64,000 nt of DNA from Bacteriovorax sp. (lineage in GTDB: Bacteria; Bdellovibrionota; Bacteriovoracia; Bacteriovoracales; Bacteriovoracaceae), in the NCBI GenBank assembly GCA_014377485.1, contig JACMPM010000003.1, positions 1-64,000 of the forward strand, written 5' to 3'. The notes beneath the pieces are model-generated. The model saw only the letters and a program-made list of their open reading frames with translations. It was not told where the DNA came from and made no database searches. A program made the translations under genes and the position numbers. Below, piece by piece: positions 55,160-63,897 of this stretch (its first letter is position 1; each line of letters begins with the position of its first letter).

Positions 55160-56014
55160 GTGAAAAATCTAAGACTGGTCTCTATTCTTTCACTCCTATT
55201 ACTTTTCTTTGCCTGCTCAAGAATTGATTTGGCAGCGAATTGGGCCGATACCTATATCTCACATCAGATAGATCATTATTTTGATATGAATAGTCTTCAG
55301 TCAAAATTATTAAAAAAATCATTAAAAGAGGATATTAAAGAAGTTCGAAAAATTATTTTCCCAAAACTTGCTTTAGATCTAGAGAGAATTGATGGAGATG
55401 TTGAAGGAGCTACTAATTTTAATGTACAGAAACTAGAGTCCTATAAGGTCAATTTAAGAAAAACTTTTGACGAAGGACTCATTATTTTCGAACCTAGTGC
55501 TCAGGAATTTGTTAATCAGCTTAATGCTTCACAATTAGAATCCTTTAAAAAGGAATTTGATAAAAAAACAAAAGATATAGAGTCTGAAGCTAGCGAGCCT
55601 GTCACTGCTAAGGATAAAAGATTTAACAAGATTAGAGAACAGTTAGAAGGCTGGCTGGGAATTTTATACCCAGAACAAAGAAAAGATATACAAATTTTTT
55701 GTAATGCAAATCCATTTCCATTTAGAGAGCAAGTTTTAAATCGCAATAAACTTTCTCGAGAGTTTCTTGAGGCTTTCCCAAATACAGAAAAAAGAAAGAA
55801 ATTTATTCATCAATTATTTTATAATTATGAATCTATGCGGGAACCCAGTTATGCAAAGGTAATAGATGAAGATCAACAAAAATATTTTGAACTCATATCG
55901 GTCATTTTAAATAAAATGAGCAACGAACAAAAGAAGCGTCTTTCAAAAACTCTGAAAGACAGAGTTGAACAGCTTAATAAATCTTCATTAACTAAAAAAT
56001 CTTCTGTTTTTTAA
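55160..56014 (+). CDS. DUF6279-like lipoprotein
   Basis: A 284-residue predicted lipoprotein (LLLLFFACSR) with the DUF6279 look: AANWADTYISHQIDHYFDM near the start, followed by an all-helical body (QSKLLKKSLKEDIKEVRK). The start is GTG with a poor ribosome-binding site, but an in-frame stop shortly upstream leaves little choice. Family function unknown; it should be anchored in the envelope. Confidence 0.7.
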   Translation: MKNLRLVSILSLLLLFFACSRIDLAANWADTYISHQIDHYFDMNSLQSKLLKKSLKEDIKEVRKIIFPKLALDLERIDGDVEGATNFNVQKLESYKVNLRKTFDEGLIIFEPSAQEFVNQLNASQLESFKKEFDKKTKDIESEASEPVTAKDKRFNKIREQLEGWLGILYPEQRKDIQIFCNANPFPFREQVLNRNKLSREFLEAFPNTEKRKKFIHQLFYNYESMREPSYAKVIDEDQQKYFELISVILNKMSNEQKKRLSKTLKDRVEQLNKSSLTKKSSVF

Positions 56015-56027
56015 TAATTAAAAAACA

Positions 56028-56062
56028 GAGGAAAATGCCCGCTTAATTGGACATTTTTCCTC
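56028..56062. terminator. Bidirectional terminator hairpin
   Basis: GAGGAAAATG and CATTTTTCCTC form a 10-bp stem with one bulged base, with A/T-rich flanks on both sides, between convergent genes. Confidence 0.7.
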
Positions 56063-56077
56063 ATCAAAGAATTTTAA

Positions 56078-56368
56078 CTAATGAAGCAGGGATTTGTTTT
56101 CTGATTTGTCAGAGCCATATGTTTTCACGATTTTATCGTATACTCCTAATAATAAAATAGTTGGTACCCATTGTCCGACAAAGGTTGCCCAGTCTTTTTT
56201 CTTTTTACTCATTGCAAAGCCTAACGATAAAGCGACTGCGCCCCCGGCCAATACTAAGAATATAGATGAAGGAATTTTTGCAGTTTGTTTTTCAATGGCT
56301 TTTGTTACTTTTCCTTCACTCATTGACTTGTTGCGTCCACTTTCTGTTAAAATTGAATTTGAATTCAT
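56078..56368 (-). CDS. Small membrane protein, unknown
   Basis: A 96-residue protein with two membrane segments (IFLVLAGGAVALSLGFAM and TFVGQWVPTILLLGVYD) joined by a basic loop (SKKKKDW). A perfect GGAGGTC precedes the ATG. It looks conserved but I cannot name the family. Confidence 0.65.
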   Translation of the reverse strand: MNSNSILTESGRNKSMSEGKVTKAIEKQTAKIPSSIFLVLAGGAVALSLGFAMSKKKKDWATFVGQWVPTILLLGVYDKIVKTYGSDKSENKSLLH

Positions 56369-56515
56369 ATGACCTCCGTATTTTTTTTGTTCATTCCTCC
56401 ATGCTTATCATGCAAGCGTTATACCATTCATATAATTAAACAATTAAATATTTTTTTAAGATAGGATTTGAAAATGCACCCAGATATTAGCAATTGTTAT
56501 CAGAATGCAAATTAT

Positions 56516-56986
56516 TTAATCTATGCATTGTAAAATTTTAACGCCAATAAACGCTGGTATGATCGCAAAGCCTCTGGCGATCATCCGCCACTGCCAGCTT
56601 GGAATTTATAAATTTAAATCCCTTCCAGTACAACTTGACCGGCGGCAAAAAGTGCAAGAGCAAAGTAAATTCCTGTGAGTCTTACTCCTAGAAGTGGAGC
56701 CAGTAATTTGTGAGATTTCTGAATTTCAATAATATTTCGAAACCCGTGATTGTAAAACACGGGCTCTGATAAAATTAAAATTGAGGAATTATAAAAATGG
56801 CGAGAAAATAGTGAAAAAGTATTATCGAATAAAATCTCATGATAAATCTTTTGGGCGATTTTTGAATTTTCCGTTGAACGAGTTGTGATTAGTGAAGAGT
56901 TTAAGTCGAGATTCATAGACTTTGCCTTCGTTATCTGAAGGAGAAAATGGTGTAGCGCAATTTTTTGGTAATTTATCCGATTTCAT
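56516..56986 (-). pseudogene. Decayed NRAMP metal transporter (mntH)
   Basis: Three pieces of MntH are readable on the minus strand. (1) An ATG at 56986 starts KSDKLPKNCATPFSPSDNEG, like the cytoplasmic head of MntH. (2) After a large deletion and frame change, 56614-56916 reads NLDLNSSLITTR, then NSSILILSEPVFYNHGF and IQKSHKLLAPLLGV followed by FALALFAAGQ and VVLEGI. The intact family has about 11 residues (NST...AGQ) between GQ and the EG(F). (3) After a frameshift 56516-56585 reads SWQWRMIARGFAIIPAFIGV, the next MntH helix. Two or more deletions plus frameshifts show it is dead. Confidence 0.8.
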
Positions 56987-57167
56987 CTAGAAAAATATAG
57001 GTGTGGGAAAGCAAATCTAGCAAAGTTTTTTACTCCTACCAGATATATCAATCAGTTGCATTTTTGGATGTATTTCTTTTTTTGTAAAGCTAGATTCTTA
57101 TGAAACAAGAATAAATATATTTTTTTATATGTTCATCTGTAAATTCAAGCCTTAAAATATAGTTAAA

Positions 57168-58976
57168 ATGAGACAACAAAAACTTCAACACATCCTAAAA
57201 GAAACTTTTGGCTATTCAAGCTTTCGTTTCGAGCAGCTAAACATTATCAATTCTATCTTAGATGGAAAAGACTCACTAGCGATTATGCCAACAGGTGGGG
57301 GAAAGTCCCTTTGTTATCAAATTCCCGCACTTTTTCTTGATGGTGTCACACTCGTCATCTCTCCGCTTATTTCTCTCATGCAAGACCAGGTTATGAACTT
57401 AAAAGAATATGGAGTTCATTCTGTTTTTTTAAATTCATCGCTTTCGTATAAAGAAAGTAACAAAGCAAAAGCCCAGATTCTTGAGGGCGGTGTTAAAATT
57501 GTTTACGTCTCTCCCGAAGGAATTTTAAGCCCAGCTCTTTCTGAATTCTTTAACCAGATAAAAATATCTTTGATCGCTATCGATGAAGCTCACTGCGTAT
57601 CGCAATGGGGACATGAATTTAGAAAAGATTACACCAGACTCGGAGAACTTAAATCAATGTTCCCGGACGTCACTGTTGTGGCCCTTACTGCAACGGCCGA
57701 CGCCAAAACGAGAAATGATATCTCAATGCAATTGAGATTAAACAATCCAAATATTTTTGTTTCATCGTTCGATCGCCCCAATATTAATTATATGATTTTA
57801 GAGCGCACTGATGAAATGAAACAGATTGATGAGTTTATCAAGGCCAACCATAAAAATGATACGGGAATTGTTTATTGCCTCTCTCGCGATAAAGTCGATC
57901 GAGTGGCGTTGGCGCTTAAAAAATTAAAATACAATGCCATCCCTTATCATGCGGGTCTTACAAAAGAGCAAAGAAGCACCAACCAGGGTCTTTTTAATAC
58001 TGAAGAAAAAGTTATCGTAGTTGCCACCATTGCTTTTGGAATGGGGATTGATAGACCGGATGTTCGTTTCGTGGCCCATCTCGATTTACCAAAAAGTATC
58101 GAGAGTTATTATCAGGAAACTGGTAGAGCGGGACGAGACGGTAAAGCATCTAATGCCTGGATGATTTATGGCCTCCAGGATGTCGTAAAGCTCTCTCAAA
58201 TGTTAGAGACGACTGAAGCTGATGAGAGTTATAAAAAAGTAGCGCGCTTTAAATTAGATTGTATGCTGGCCTTATGTGAGGCCGGAAGTTGTCGAAGAAG
58301 ATATCTGCTTTCATATTTTGGTGAAGAATCAAGCGGCCAGTGTGGCAATTGTGATACCTGTATAGTTCCTCCGCAATTATGGGATGCAACGATCGATGCT
58401 CAAAAAATTCTCTCAACTATTTTTCGGACCAATCAAACTTTTGGGGCCGGGCATATTATAGAAGTTTTAAGAGGCAGTAAAAACGCCAAAGTCACGGATC
58501 GAAATCATCATGCATTGTCGGTTTATGGGATTGGGGCCAATCAGCCCCGCGATCATTGGAATAGTATTTTGCGCCAGCTTTTAAATTTAAATTATATAAC
58601 AATCAAAAATTGGGAATACAGAAGTCTGGGTTTAACTTCAAAGTCCCAAGAAATTTTATCGGGTGTCATTAAGCTTGAACTTAGAAAACAGACGTTTGCT
58701 ATTGGCAAAGAAGACAAAAAAGAAAAGAAAGTGGCCAAGACTACTGATAGTGTTCATGGGCGTAATGATTTATTTGATTCACTAAAAGATCTTCGAAACA
58801 AAATTGCGAAAGAAAAAGGCATGCCTTCTTATATCGTTTTTAATGATAAATCACTTCATGATATGTGCATGATTATGCCGAGAAATGATTCTGAGTTTTT
58901 ACTGGTCTACGGAGTTGGGCAAAGTAAGCTTGAGAATTACGGGAAAGCTTTTTTAGAAGTTGTTAGACAATACTAA
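57168..58976 (+). CDS. recQ: ATP-dependent DNA helicase RecQ
   Basis: A 602-residue 3'-5' helicase. Motifs are [13 protein letters not shown] (motif 0), [48 protein letters not shown] and [10 protein letters not shown]. The zinc region has [17 protein letters not shown] and CGNCDTC, followed by a winged helix (RQLLNLNYI). An HRDC domain ends the protein ([19 protein letters not shown]). It is complete and of normal length. It acts in recombination and fork repair. Confidence 0.95.
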   Translation: MRQQKLQHILKETFGYSSFRFEQLNIINSILDGKDSLAIMPTGGGKSLCYQIPALFLDGVTLVISPLISLMQDQVMNLKEYGVHSVFLNSSLSYKESNKAKAQILEGGVKIVYVSPEGILSPALSEFFNQIKISLIAIDEAHCVSQWGHEFRKDYTRLGELKSMFPDVTVVALTATADAKTRNDISMQLRLNNPNIFVSSFDRPNINYMILERTDEMKQIDEFIKANHKNDTGIVYCLSRDKVDRVALALKKLKYNAIPYHAGLTKEQRSTNQGLFNTEEKVIVVATIAFGMGIDRPDVRFVAHLDLPKSIESYYQETGRAGRDGKASNAWMIYGLQDVVKLSQMLETTEADESYKKVARFKLDCMLALCEAGSCRRRYLLSYFGEESSGQCGNCDTCIVPPQLWDATIDAQKILSTIFRTNQTFGAGHIIEVLRGSKNAKVTDRNHHALSVYGIGANQPRDHWNSILRQLLNLNYITIKNWEYRSLGLTSKSQEILSGVIKLELRKQTFAIGKEDKKEKKVAKTTDSVHGRNDLFDSLKDLRNKIAKEKGMPSYIVFNDKSLHDMCMIMPRNDSEFLLVYGVGQSKLENYGKAFLEVVRQY

Positions 58977-59019
58977 TTATCAAAATGAAAATTTAACCAT
59001 TTCCTGACTGGTGAGCTCA

Positions 59020-59070
59020 CCGGTGATCTATTATATTGTGGTCAATATTCAACAATATGGTTTTCACCGG
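59020..59070 (+). promoter_or_regulatory. Leader hairpin that can hide a ribosome-binding site
   Basis: CCGGTGA (59020-59026) is complementary to TCACCGG (59064-59070), whose last bases form part of the Shine-Dalgarno (GGAG, 59069-59072) of the next gene. Inside, ATATTGT (59033-59039) pairs with ACAATAT (59052-59058). Upstream, the 12-bp palindrome GGTGAGCTCACC (59010-59021) shares its 3' end with the first arm and could form an alternative hairpin. The layout is that of a switch or thermosensor; this is inference. Confidence 0.5.
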
Positions 59071-59078
59071 AGAACATT

Positions 59079-59276
59079 ATGCTTGCGGCAGTATCACTAA
59101 ACGAAAATAAATACGAAGCTAACCATAATTCTGGAACAGTTATTACTTTTGAATCTCTCAATGAGTTTTTAGAAGAAATAAAAAATACTGAAATACAAAA
59201 AGTGGAGCCGAGAGGCTATCAGTTTAAAGCGGATGGAAAAACATTGGATATTCCGAATCTGGCCTATATTCAGTAA
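59079..59276 (+). CDS. Small protein, unknown
   Basis: A 65-residue acidic protein (TVITFESLNEFLEEIKNTE, then VEPRGYQFKADGKTLDIPNL) with no signal peptide. GGAG stands six bases before the ATG within a possible hairpin. No family recognised. Confidence 0.6.
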   Translation: MLAAVSLNENKYEANHNSGTVITFESLNEFLEEIKNTEIQKVEPRGYQFKADGKTLDIPNLAYIQ

Positions 59277-59359
59277 ACAAAGTTTTAATGAAATTTATTG
59301 TAATGTGTGATAAAAATATAATTATTATTATGCTAATAATTGCAATAAGGATTTGAGAC

Positions 59360-59788
59360 ATGAATCAGAATTTAATTTTCTTTCCCTGTCTGGGACTCAT
59401 GATTTTAACGGCCCTTGTTCTGGTTAGAATGTTTTTGATGAGAGTCAGTGCAGTGAAAAACGGTTCAGTAGATATTCGTTTTTTTAAGACCTACGACCTA
59501 CAGACAAATGCACCGATACTAATGACTCAAGCCTCGAGAAATTTCACCAATCTTTTTGAAGTGCCGACGCTTTTTTATATGGTTTGTGCTTTTGCATTGA
59601 TTACTAAAAATGTTGATGGTGTAATGTATGGAGCTGCCTGGCTTTATGTTGGACTTCGTTGTGTTCATTCGTTTGTTCATTTAACGAGTAATAAAATTAT
59701 AGTGCGAATGAGTTTCTATGCTACGAGCTGGGGTGTGCTTTTGTTAATGGGATTGCTACTAGGGTATAGAATTTTTCAGACTGTTTAA
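59360..59788 (+). CDS. MAPEG family membrane protein
   Basis: A 142-residue protein with four membrane helices and the MAPEG pattern: LVLVRMFLMRVSAVKNG, ASRNFTNLFEVPTLFYM and AAWLYVGLRCVHSFVHL. Eukaryotic relatives act on glutathione and eicosanoids; bacterial roles are mostly unknown. It may link to the GST and GloA genes through glutathione (weak inference). Confidence 0.85.
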   Translation: MNQNLIFFPCLGLMILTALVLVRMFLMRVSAVKNGSVDIRFFKTYDLQTNAPILMTQASRNFTNLFEVPTLFYMVCAFALITKNVDGVMYGAAWLYVGLRCVHSFVHLTSNKIIVRMSFYATSWGVLLLMGLLLGYRIFQTV

Positions 59789-59793
59789 TATTT

Positions 59794-60126
59794 TCAATCA
59801 AGTATTAATGCAGCTATCTTTGAAATGACTTCGGAAATAACTTCCGAATTTGTCTTCTCTATGAACTGAATCTCTCGTGCCTTCCAATCTACTTTTTTTA
59901 AATAATCAGAAAGAATTGCACCTTTAATCTTTTTCCCATTGAGGATAACTTCAAAAGGATAACCTTTGATATTAGATGTAATAGGGCAACAGACTGCAAG
60001 TCCTGTCTTTTTATTATACTCGGTCGGAGATAATATAAGTGCGGGCCTTTTACCCTTTTGCTGGTGTCCGGCCTGAGGGGTAAAGTTAAGCCAAACGATA
60101 TCGCCCTTTTTGGGTATGTATGCCAT
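59794..60126 (-). CDS. mazF: MazF-type toxin (endoribonuclease)
   Basis: A 110-residue PemK/MazF-family protein. The typical start is IPKKGDIVWLNFTPQAGHQQ, followed by KGKRPALILSPTEYNKKTG and CCPITSNIKGYPFEV. The Arg of KGKRPALI and the Thr of PITSN are the usual catalytic pair. It should cut single-stranded mRNA at specific short sites. Its ATG shares a base with the mazE stop (TAATG), so the two are translationally coupled. Confidence 0.92.
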   Translation of the reverse strand: MAYIPKKGDIVWLNFTPQAGHQQKGKRPALILSPTEYNKKTGLAVCCPITSNIKGYPFEVILNGKKIKGAILSDYLKKVDWKAREIQFIEKTNSEVISEVISKIAALILD

Positions 60127-60362
60127 TACCAGACCTCATTTCCTTCAACTTCAAATTCTTCTTCTTTGTGAAGATTTTTTTTTGTGATTTGTCCGAGTAA
60201 GGTTGAGAGTGATTGCTTTTTTTTACTTGGGAATATTATGATCGTACCATCTTTAGTTTCAATTTCGACTTCAGAGTTTTCATCTAAATTTGCTTTTTCG
60301 ATAATTGCCTTAGGTATTCTAATGCCTAAAGAATTTCCCCATTTTTGAATTTTTGCGCTCAT
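60126..60362 (-). CDS. mazE: MazE-type antitoxin
   Basis: A 78-residue AbrB/SpoVT-fold protein (AKIQKWGNSLGIRIPKAIIE) with a flexible acidic C-terminal tail (HKEEEFEVEGNEVW) that would thread into MazF. It should neutralise MazF and repress its own promoter, where a TATAC/GTATA inverted repeat lies. GGGAG precedes the ATG. Confidence 0.92.
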   Translation of the reverse strand: MSAKIQKWGNSLGIRIPKAIIEKANLDENSEVEIETKDGTIIIFPSKKKQSLSTLLGQITKKNLHKEEEFEVEGNEVW

Positions 60363-60384
60363 TTAGAGTCTCCCTGTCAAGAAG

Positions 60385-60413
60385 AGTATATACATTGTAT
60401 AAACATTTATCAA
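60385..60413 (-). promoter_or_regulatory. mazEF promoter with operator
   Basis: On the minus strand TTGATA (60408-60413) and TATACT (60385-60390) are 17 bases apart, near consensus. An inverted repeat TATAC-ATT-GTATA (60389-60401) overlaps the -10 region and spacer, a good place for autorepression by MazE, and resembles the TATAC/GTAT elements at the E. coli mazEF promoter. The rest of this 294-base gap up to 60656 shows no gene. Confidence 0.65.
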
Positions 60414-60656
60414 TGGCGCTTAACCTGATGCCTCACTTGAAAGGTTGAAATAATTACAGGAATGACACGGCCATTTTTTTTAGGTTTGTTGGCCAAAGCT
60501 AAGAAATCCTATATATGGGCCTACTTTCAACCATTACTCATAGGCACATGAAACACATATAATTTCTCAAAGAAATAATTAAGCTTGATATCTATCTTGT
60601 CATGGCCGAACTCCCTATATGTCAAAGTAGTTGTCGCCTGTAATTAGGAGACAATA

Positions 60657-60770
60657 ATGGGGATTAGTAAAACAGAAAAGGGATTTGAGTTTTTTGAATT
60701 AAGAAAAGACTCTTTTAAAATTAACACGACTAGAAGATTTGTAAATCGCAAAATATCTGGGGCCGCTTAG
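60657..60770 (+). CDS. Small basic protein, unknown
   Basis: A 37-residue open frame (GFEFFELRKDSFKINTTRRF, ending VNRKISGAA) with AGGAG seven bases before the ATG. It is not part of the MazEF module. No family recognised; short length keeps confidence low. Confidence 0.4.
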   Translation: MGISKTEKGFEFFELRKDSFKINTTRRFVNRKISGAA

Positions 60771-60797
60771 TAATAGAATAAGTGTTATCTATAAAAA

Positions 60798-62369
60798 TTA
60801 ATGAAGAAAACTTGAAACCTCCTGTTCATCAGTCGAATTGATAGGCAAATCAACTGTAAAAGTTGTGCCTTCTTCAGGAAAACTTTCAACTTTGACAATT
60901 CCATTATGGGCCTCAACAATGCCTTTCACAACAGTAAGACCAATCCCCCAACCAATATTTTTTCTATCCTGATCTTTTTTACATTGATGAAACTTGTCAA
61001 ACAAAAGAAGTTGTTCGGGAAGTTCTATCACCTGACCGTAATTGTGAACTTTTAGAATAGCTCGATCAAGAACTTGTTCAAAACTAATAGTTATAGGTTT
61101 AGATTGATCACCGTATTTAATGGCATTGTTAAGAAGATTTTCAATTACCCTTCTCATTCCTTCAGAATCCCAAAAACCCGTCACCTGTTTAGGGCACACA
61201 ATGAGAATATTATTTCCGCTTTCGGACATTTCATCTACTATTCCCTCGACAATTTGCATTAGGTTGCAATTAGATTTTTCAAGTTTCATTTTTTCACTGG
61301 CCTTAATTTTATTAGCATCTAAAAAATCTTTAATCATCATATCCGTTCGATTAATACCAACTAAAATCTTCGTTGCTAATTTTTTTTTATTTTCTTCGTC
61401 TAGCGAATTTCGTAAAATGCGCTGAATATTTATTTTGGCAGCACTAAGCGGGTTTCTTAAATCATGTGAAAGATTGGCGATAAATGTTTCTCTAAGTTCA
61501 TTTTCAATTTGCCAATTAATGGCCTCTGTTCTTGAATTGTCACGCTCTCGAACAAGATTGTTGCTCTCTGTCAGATCTGAAACTATCTTGGCAAACCCCA
61601 AAATTTTCTCATCTCTTTTAAGTGGGATAATATATATGTCAGACATGAACAATTCGCCGTTTTTTCTGACACCGACTCCTTCGCCGCGAAATGATCCTTT
61701 CTCTTTTGCGATTCTTAAATGCTCCATAGGGGCGTTTCTTTTTTTAGCATCTGACGGGTACATCAACGAGAAATTGTTATTGAGAACTTCCTTTTCCGTG
61801 TACCCAGTCATCCTGCTAGCTCCTGCATTCCAGAATGTAATAAGTCCATCAATATCCAAAATACAAACTGCATAATCAAGCATGCCATCAATGATTTTTT
61901 TAAATATGTTTTCGCTCTCTCTAAGGTTTTTGACATTTAGTATTTCTTTCTCTTTTTCGCGCTTTTGGCGATTAATTGCAAAACTAACGGCCATATTTTT
62001 TAAAGCTTCGGTGATTGTAGAATAAATGATCTTACCTTCCGCTAAAGTCATTTTGCCTTCTGGATCAATAGTTTCAAACAATACATTAGTTAGGATTTTG
62101 TATTCAGAAATAGCCTCTTCCAATGTGTAGTCAGGAATTTTTTCGCGCTCTTCGCCGTGCTCAACTCCCTTCGCTATTATTGCATTTTCATCAGTTGCAA
62201 CAAGTGGATCGAGTGCTTTCGAAAGTTCACCTAAAAAACTAGGTATTGAATCTTTTAATGCAGGCCCAGACAAGCTTTTGGTATCCGTTAGATGTAATCT
62301 TACTTGTTTTTCCCAAATCTCGAGAATAGAACTTTTATTTTTTTTAATCAATTCGGAAAAACGACTCAT
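60798..62369 (-). CDS. Cytosolic PAS histidine kinase
   Basis: A 523-residue soluble kinase. Residues 1-130 are a helical bundle like the RsbR N-terminal / RsbRD domain (SILEIWEKQVRLHL, YTLEEAISEYKIL). A PAS domain follows (AVCILDIDGLITFWNAGASRMTGY shows its core, in 20-residue parts). Then come the H-box NLSHDLRNPLSAAK and ATPase boxes NLLNNAIKYG and GWGIGLTVVKGIVEAH. No membrane helix and no adjacent regulator. It would sense an internal redox or small-molecule signal by the PAS domain (inference). Confidence 0.87.
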   Translation of the reverse strand: MSRFSELIKKNKSSILEIWEKQVRLHLTDTKSLSGPALKDSIPSFLGELSKALDPLVATDENAIIAKGVEHGEEREKIPDYTLEEAISEYKILTNVLFETIDPEGKMTLAEGKIIYSTITEALKNMAVSFAINRQKREKEKEILNVKNLRESENIFKKIIDGMLDYAVCILDIDGLITFWNAGASRMTGYTEKEVLNNNFSLMYPSDAKKRNAPMEHLRIAKEKGSFRGEGVGVRKNGELFMSDIYIIPLKRDEKILGFAKIVSDLTESNNLVRERDNSRTEAINWQIENELRETFIANLSHDLRNPLSAAKINIQRILRNSLDEENKKKLATKILVGINRTDMMIKDFLDANKIKASEKMKLEKSNCNLMQIVEGIVDEMSESGNNILIVCPKQVTGFWDSEGMRRVIENLLNNAIKYGDQSKPITISFEQVLDRAILKVHNYGQVIELPEQLLLFDKFHQCKKDQDRKNIGWGIGLTVVKGIVEAHNGIVKVESFPEEGTTFTVDLPINSTDEQEVSSFLH

Positions 62370-62699
62370 TTAGCCTCCCAAATAATCTCACAAAAAACTT
62401 TCGCTTGAAATAAACTTGAAAGCAATTCGCAATGAAACATAGAGAAATAAACGTCATTCATTACTGAAAAATATTGCAACAAAACGTAAAAAGTAATCAA
62501 GAATGTAGCAAAAAAATAAGAAATTAATATTTAAAAAAATGTATGGATGAAATATGGTTTATTAAGAAATGTATCGATGTAGAAAAATCTATATCAAGAA
62601 TTATTGATAAACAAAGGTAGTAAATCCTTGATAGTTTAAAACTGTAAAATTAAAAAGTAACTTAGATGAGGGAACAATTTTTTTTATTCAGATGCCAAT

Positions 62700-62845
62700 G
62701 AATGCACGTCCATTTCAAAAAATGTGATACAGACTCCTAAGTCTGATGACAACGAATCAGTCTTAAACCACTAGTCATCGATAAATATTTTGTCACTATG
62801 ACCAAAGAATTAAATAACAGGCCCTCAAAAGGGGCTTGTTTTTTG
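62700..62845 (+). ncRNA. Candidate small RNA
   Basis: A rho-independent terminator here has no coding gene ahead of it on the plus strand. The 140 bases before it contain a perfect hairpin (CAGACT, loop CCTA, AGTCTG) and a second dyad (GTCA...TGAC). The 5' end is a guess. I do not recognise a known RNA family. Confidence 0.3.
62816..62840 (+). terminator. Rho-independent terminator
   Basis: AACAGGCCC pairs with GGGCTTGTT (one G-T pair) around a short A-rich loop and runs into a T tract. It ends no recognised gene. Confidence 0.8.
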
Positions 62846-63028
62846 TCTTGGATCGAAAGACATGCATTTGCTAAAAAAGGTTTAACTTTCTTCTATTCAT
62901 TTCGTTTTTAAATTAATATCGCCCAAGTTTATATCTGCTAATGCTAAAAGCCGTGAGAAAAGATGTTGGAAGTATGATGATGGAGAAGCGATCGAATTGA
63001 AAAAGTCATTTTTTTAAAAATGTAATTG

Positions 63029-63877
63029 TTATTCTTCATCCTCTGCCGGCAACCGAATCGTATACTGCCCAGTCTTCTCATCTCTATTCATCACCAAGAG
63101 TCCAAGATTTTGTGCATCTTCCACCAACTCTCTAAACGAGCGGTAACCATAGTAAGTTTCATTAAATCCTGGGCGTCGTCTTTTCATGGTTTGTTTAACC
63201 ATTGAGCCCCACATCTTTGCATCGTCACCACGTTCTTCTGCCAGGCCTTCAACCGTCTCTACGATGAAATCTAGAGCTTCCTGCCGTTTATCGAGTGCCT
63301 TGGTTTCTTTAGCATCTTTTGTTTCTTTGGGTTCTTTTAAATCTTTGGTGTCTTTAGCGGGCGGTAATTTTTTTGTTACAGGTTTTCTGGCCGGTTTTTG
63401 TTCGCGAACTAAATCATCGTAAAAAATAAATTCATCGCAATTGGCACTCAGTAAATTAGAAGTCGAATCTTTTACACCGATACCGATAACCGTTTTATTA
63501 TTTTCGCGGAGTTTTGATACAAGCGGGGAGAAGTCGGAGTCACCGCTTATGATGACAAAAGTGTCGACATGAGATTTTGTGTAACAAAGGTCAAGTGCAT
63601 CTACTACCATGCGAATGTCGGCAGAGTTTTTTCCTGACTGGCGCACATGAGGAATTTCAATTAATTCAAAGTTAGCTTCATGCATAGGTCGCTTAAAATC
63701 TTTATAGCGATCCCAATCACAATAGGCTTTTTTCACAACGATAGAACCTTTGATTAAAAGGCGTTCAAGAACTTTGTTAATATCAAATGTTGCATATTTG
63801 GCGTCTCTCACACCGAGGGCAATATTTTCGAAGTCGCAAAATAATGCAATGTTTGTATCGTCTGTACTAATGGCCAT
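63029..63877 (-). CDS. NYN-domain (LabA-like) nuclease with LOTUS/OST-HTH domain
   Basis: A 282-residue protein. The NYN/PIN-like domain (residues 1-150) carries the acidic pocket: ALFCDFENIALG, KNSADIRMVVDAL and FVIISGDSDFSPLV. A Lys/Glu/Asp-rich low-complexity linker (KDTKDLKEPKETKDAKETK) follows. The C-terminal OST-HTH/LOTUS domain reads MVKQTMKRRRPGFNETYYG, then SFRELVEDAQNLGLLVM. The combination suggests an RNA-binding ribonuclease. Single gene. Confidence 0.87.
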   Translation of the reverse strand: MAISTDDTNIALFCDFENIALGVRDAKYATFDINKVLERLLIKGSIVVKKAYCDWDRYKDFKRPMHEANFELIEIPHVRQSGKNSADIRMVVDALDLCYTKSHVDTFVIISGDSDFSPLVSKLRENNKTVIGIGVKDSTSNLLSANCDEFIFYDDLVREQKPARKPVTKKLPPAKDTKDLKEPKETKDAKETKALDKRQEALDFIVETVEGLAEERGDDAKMWGSMVKQTMKRRRPGFNETYYGYRSFRELVEDAQNLGLLVMNRDEKTGQYTIRLPAEDEE

Positions 63878-63897
63878 GGGGCAGATCCTTTTTTTAG

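Larger units (their letters stand above)
62370..63028. other. Long intergenic region
   Basis: About 660 bases without a supported gene, the longest such gap in the window. Most is AT-rich and featureless. It holds a short hairpin (CAGACT/AGTCTG, about 62730-62746) and a strong free-standing terminator (62816-62840), possibly the 3' end of a small RNA. Confidence 0.5.

Noticed and set aside
56614-56916. Annotation as an intact 100-residue hypothetical protein
   Set aside because: The sequence is a middle piece of MntH with neighbouring pieces in other frames, so it is reported as a pseudogene.
61120-61875. Two open frames (101 and 146 residues) on the plus strand opposite the PAS kinase
   Set aside because: Hydrophobic-looking shadows of the kinase coding strand; no start signals.
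62720-62790. tRNA-like hairpin
   Set aside because: The stem-loop lacks a T-loop sequence, an acceptor stem and the expected 72-90 base cloverleaf layout.
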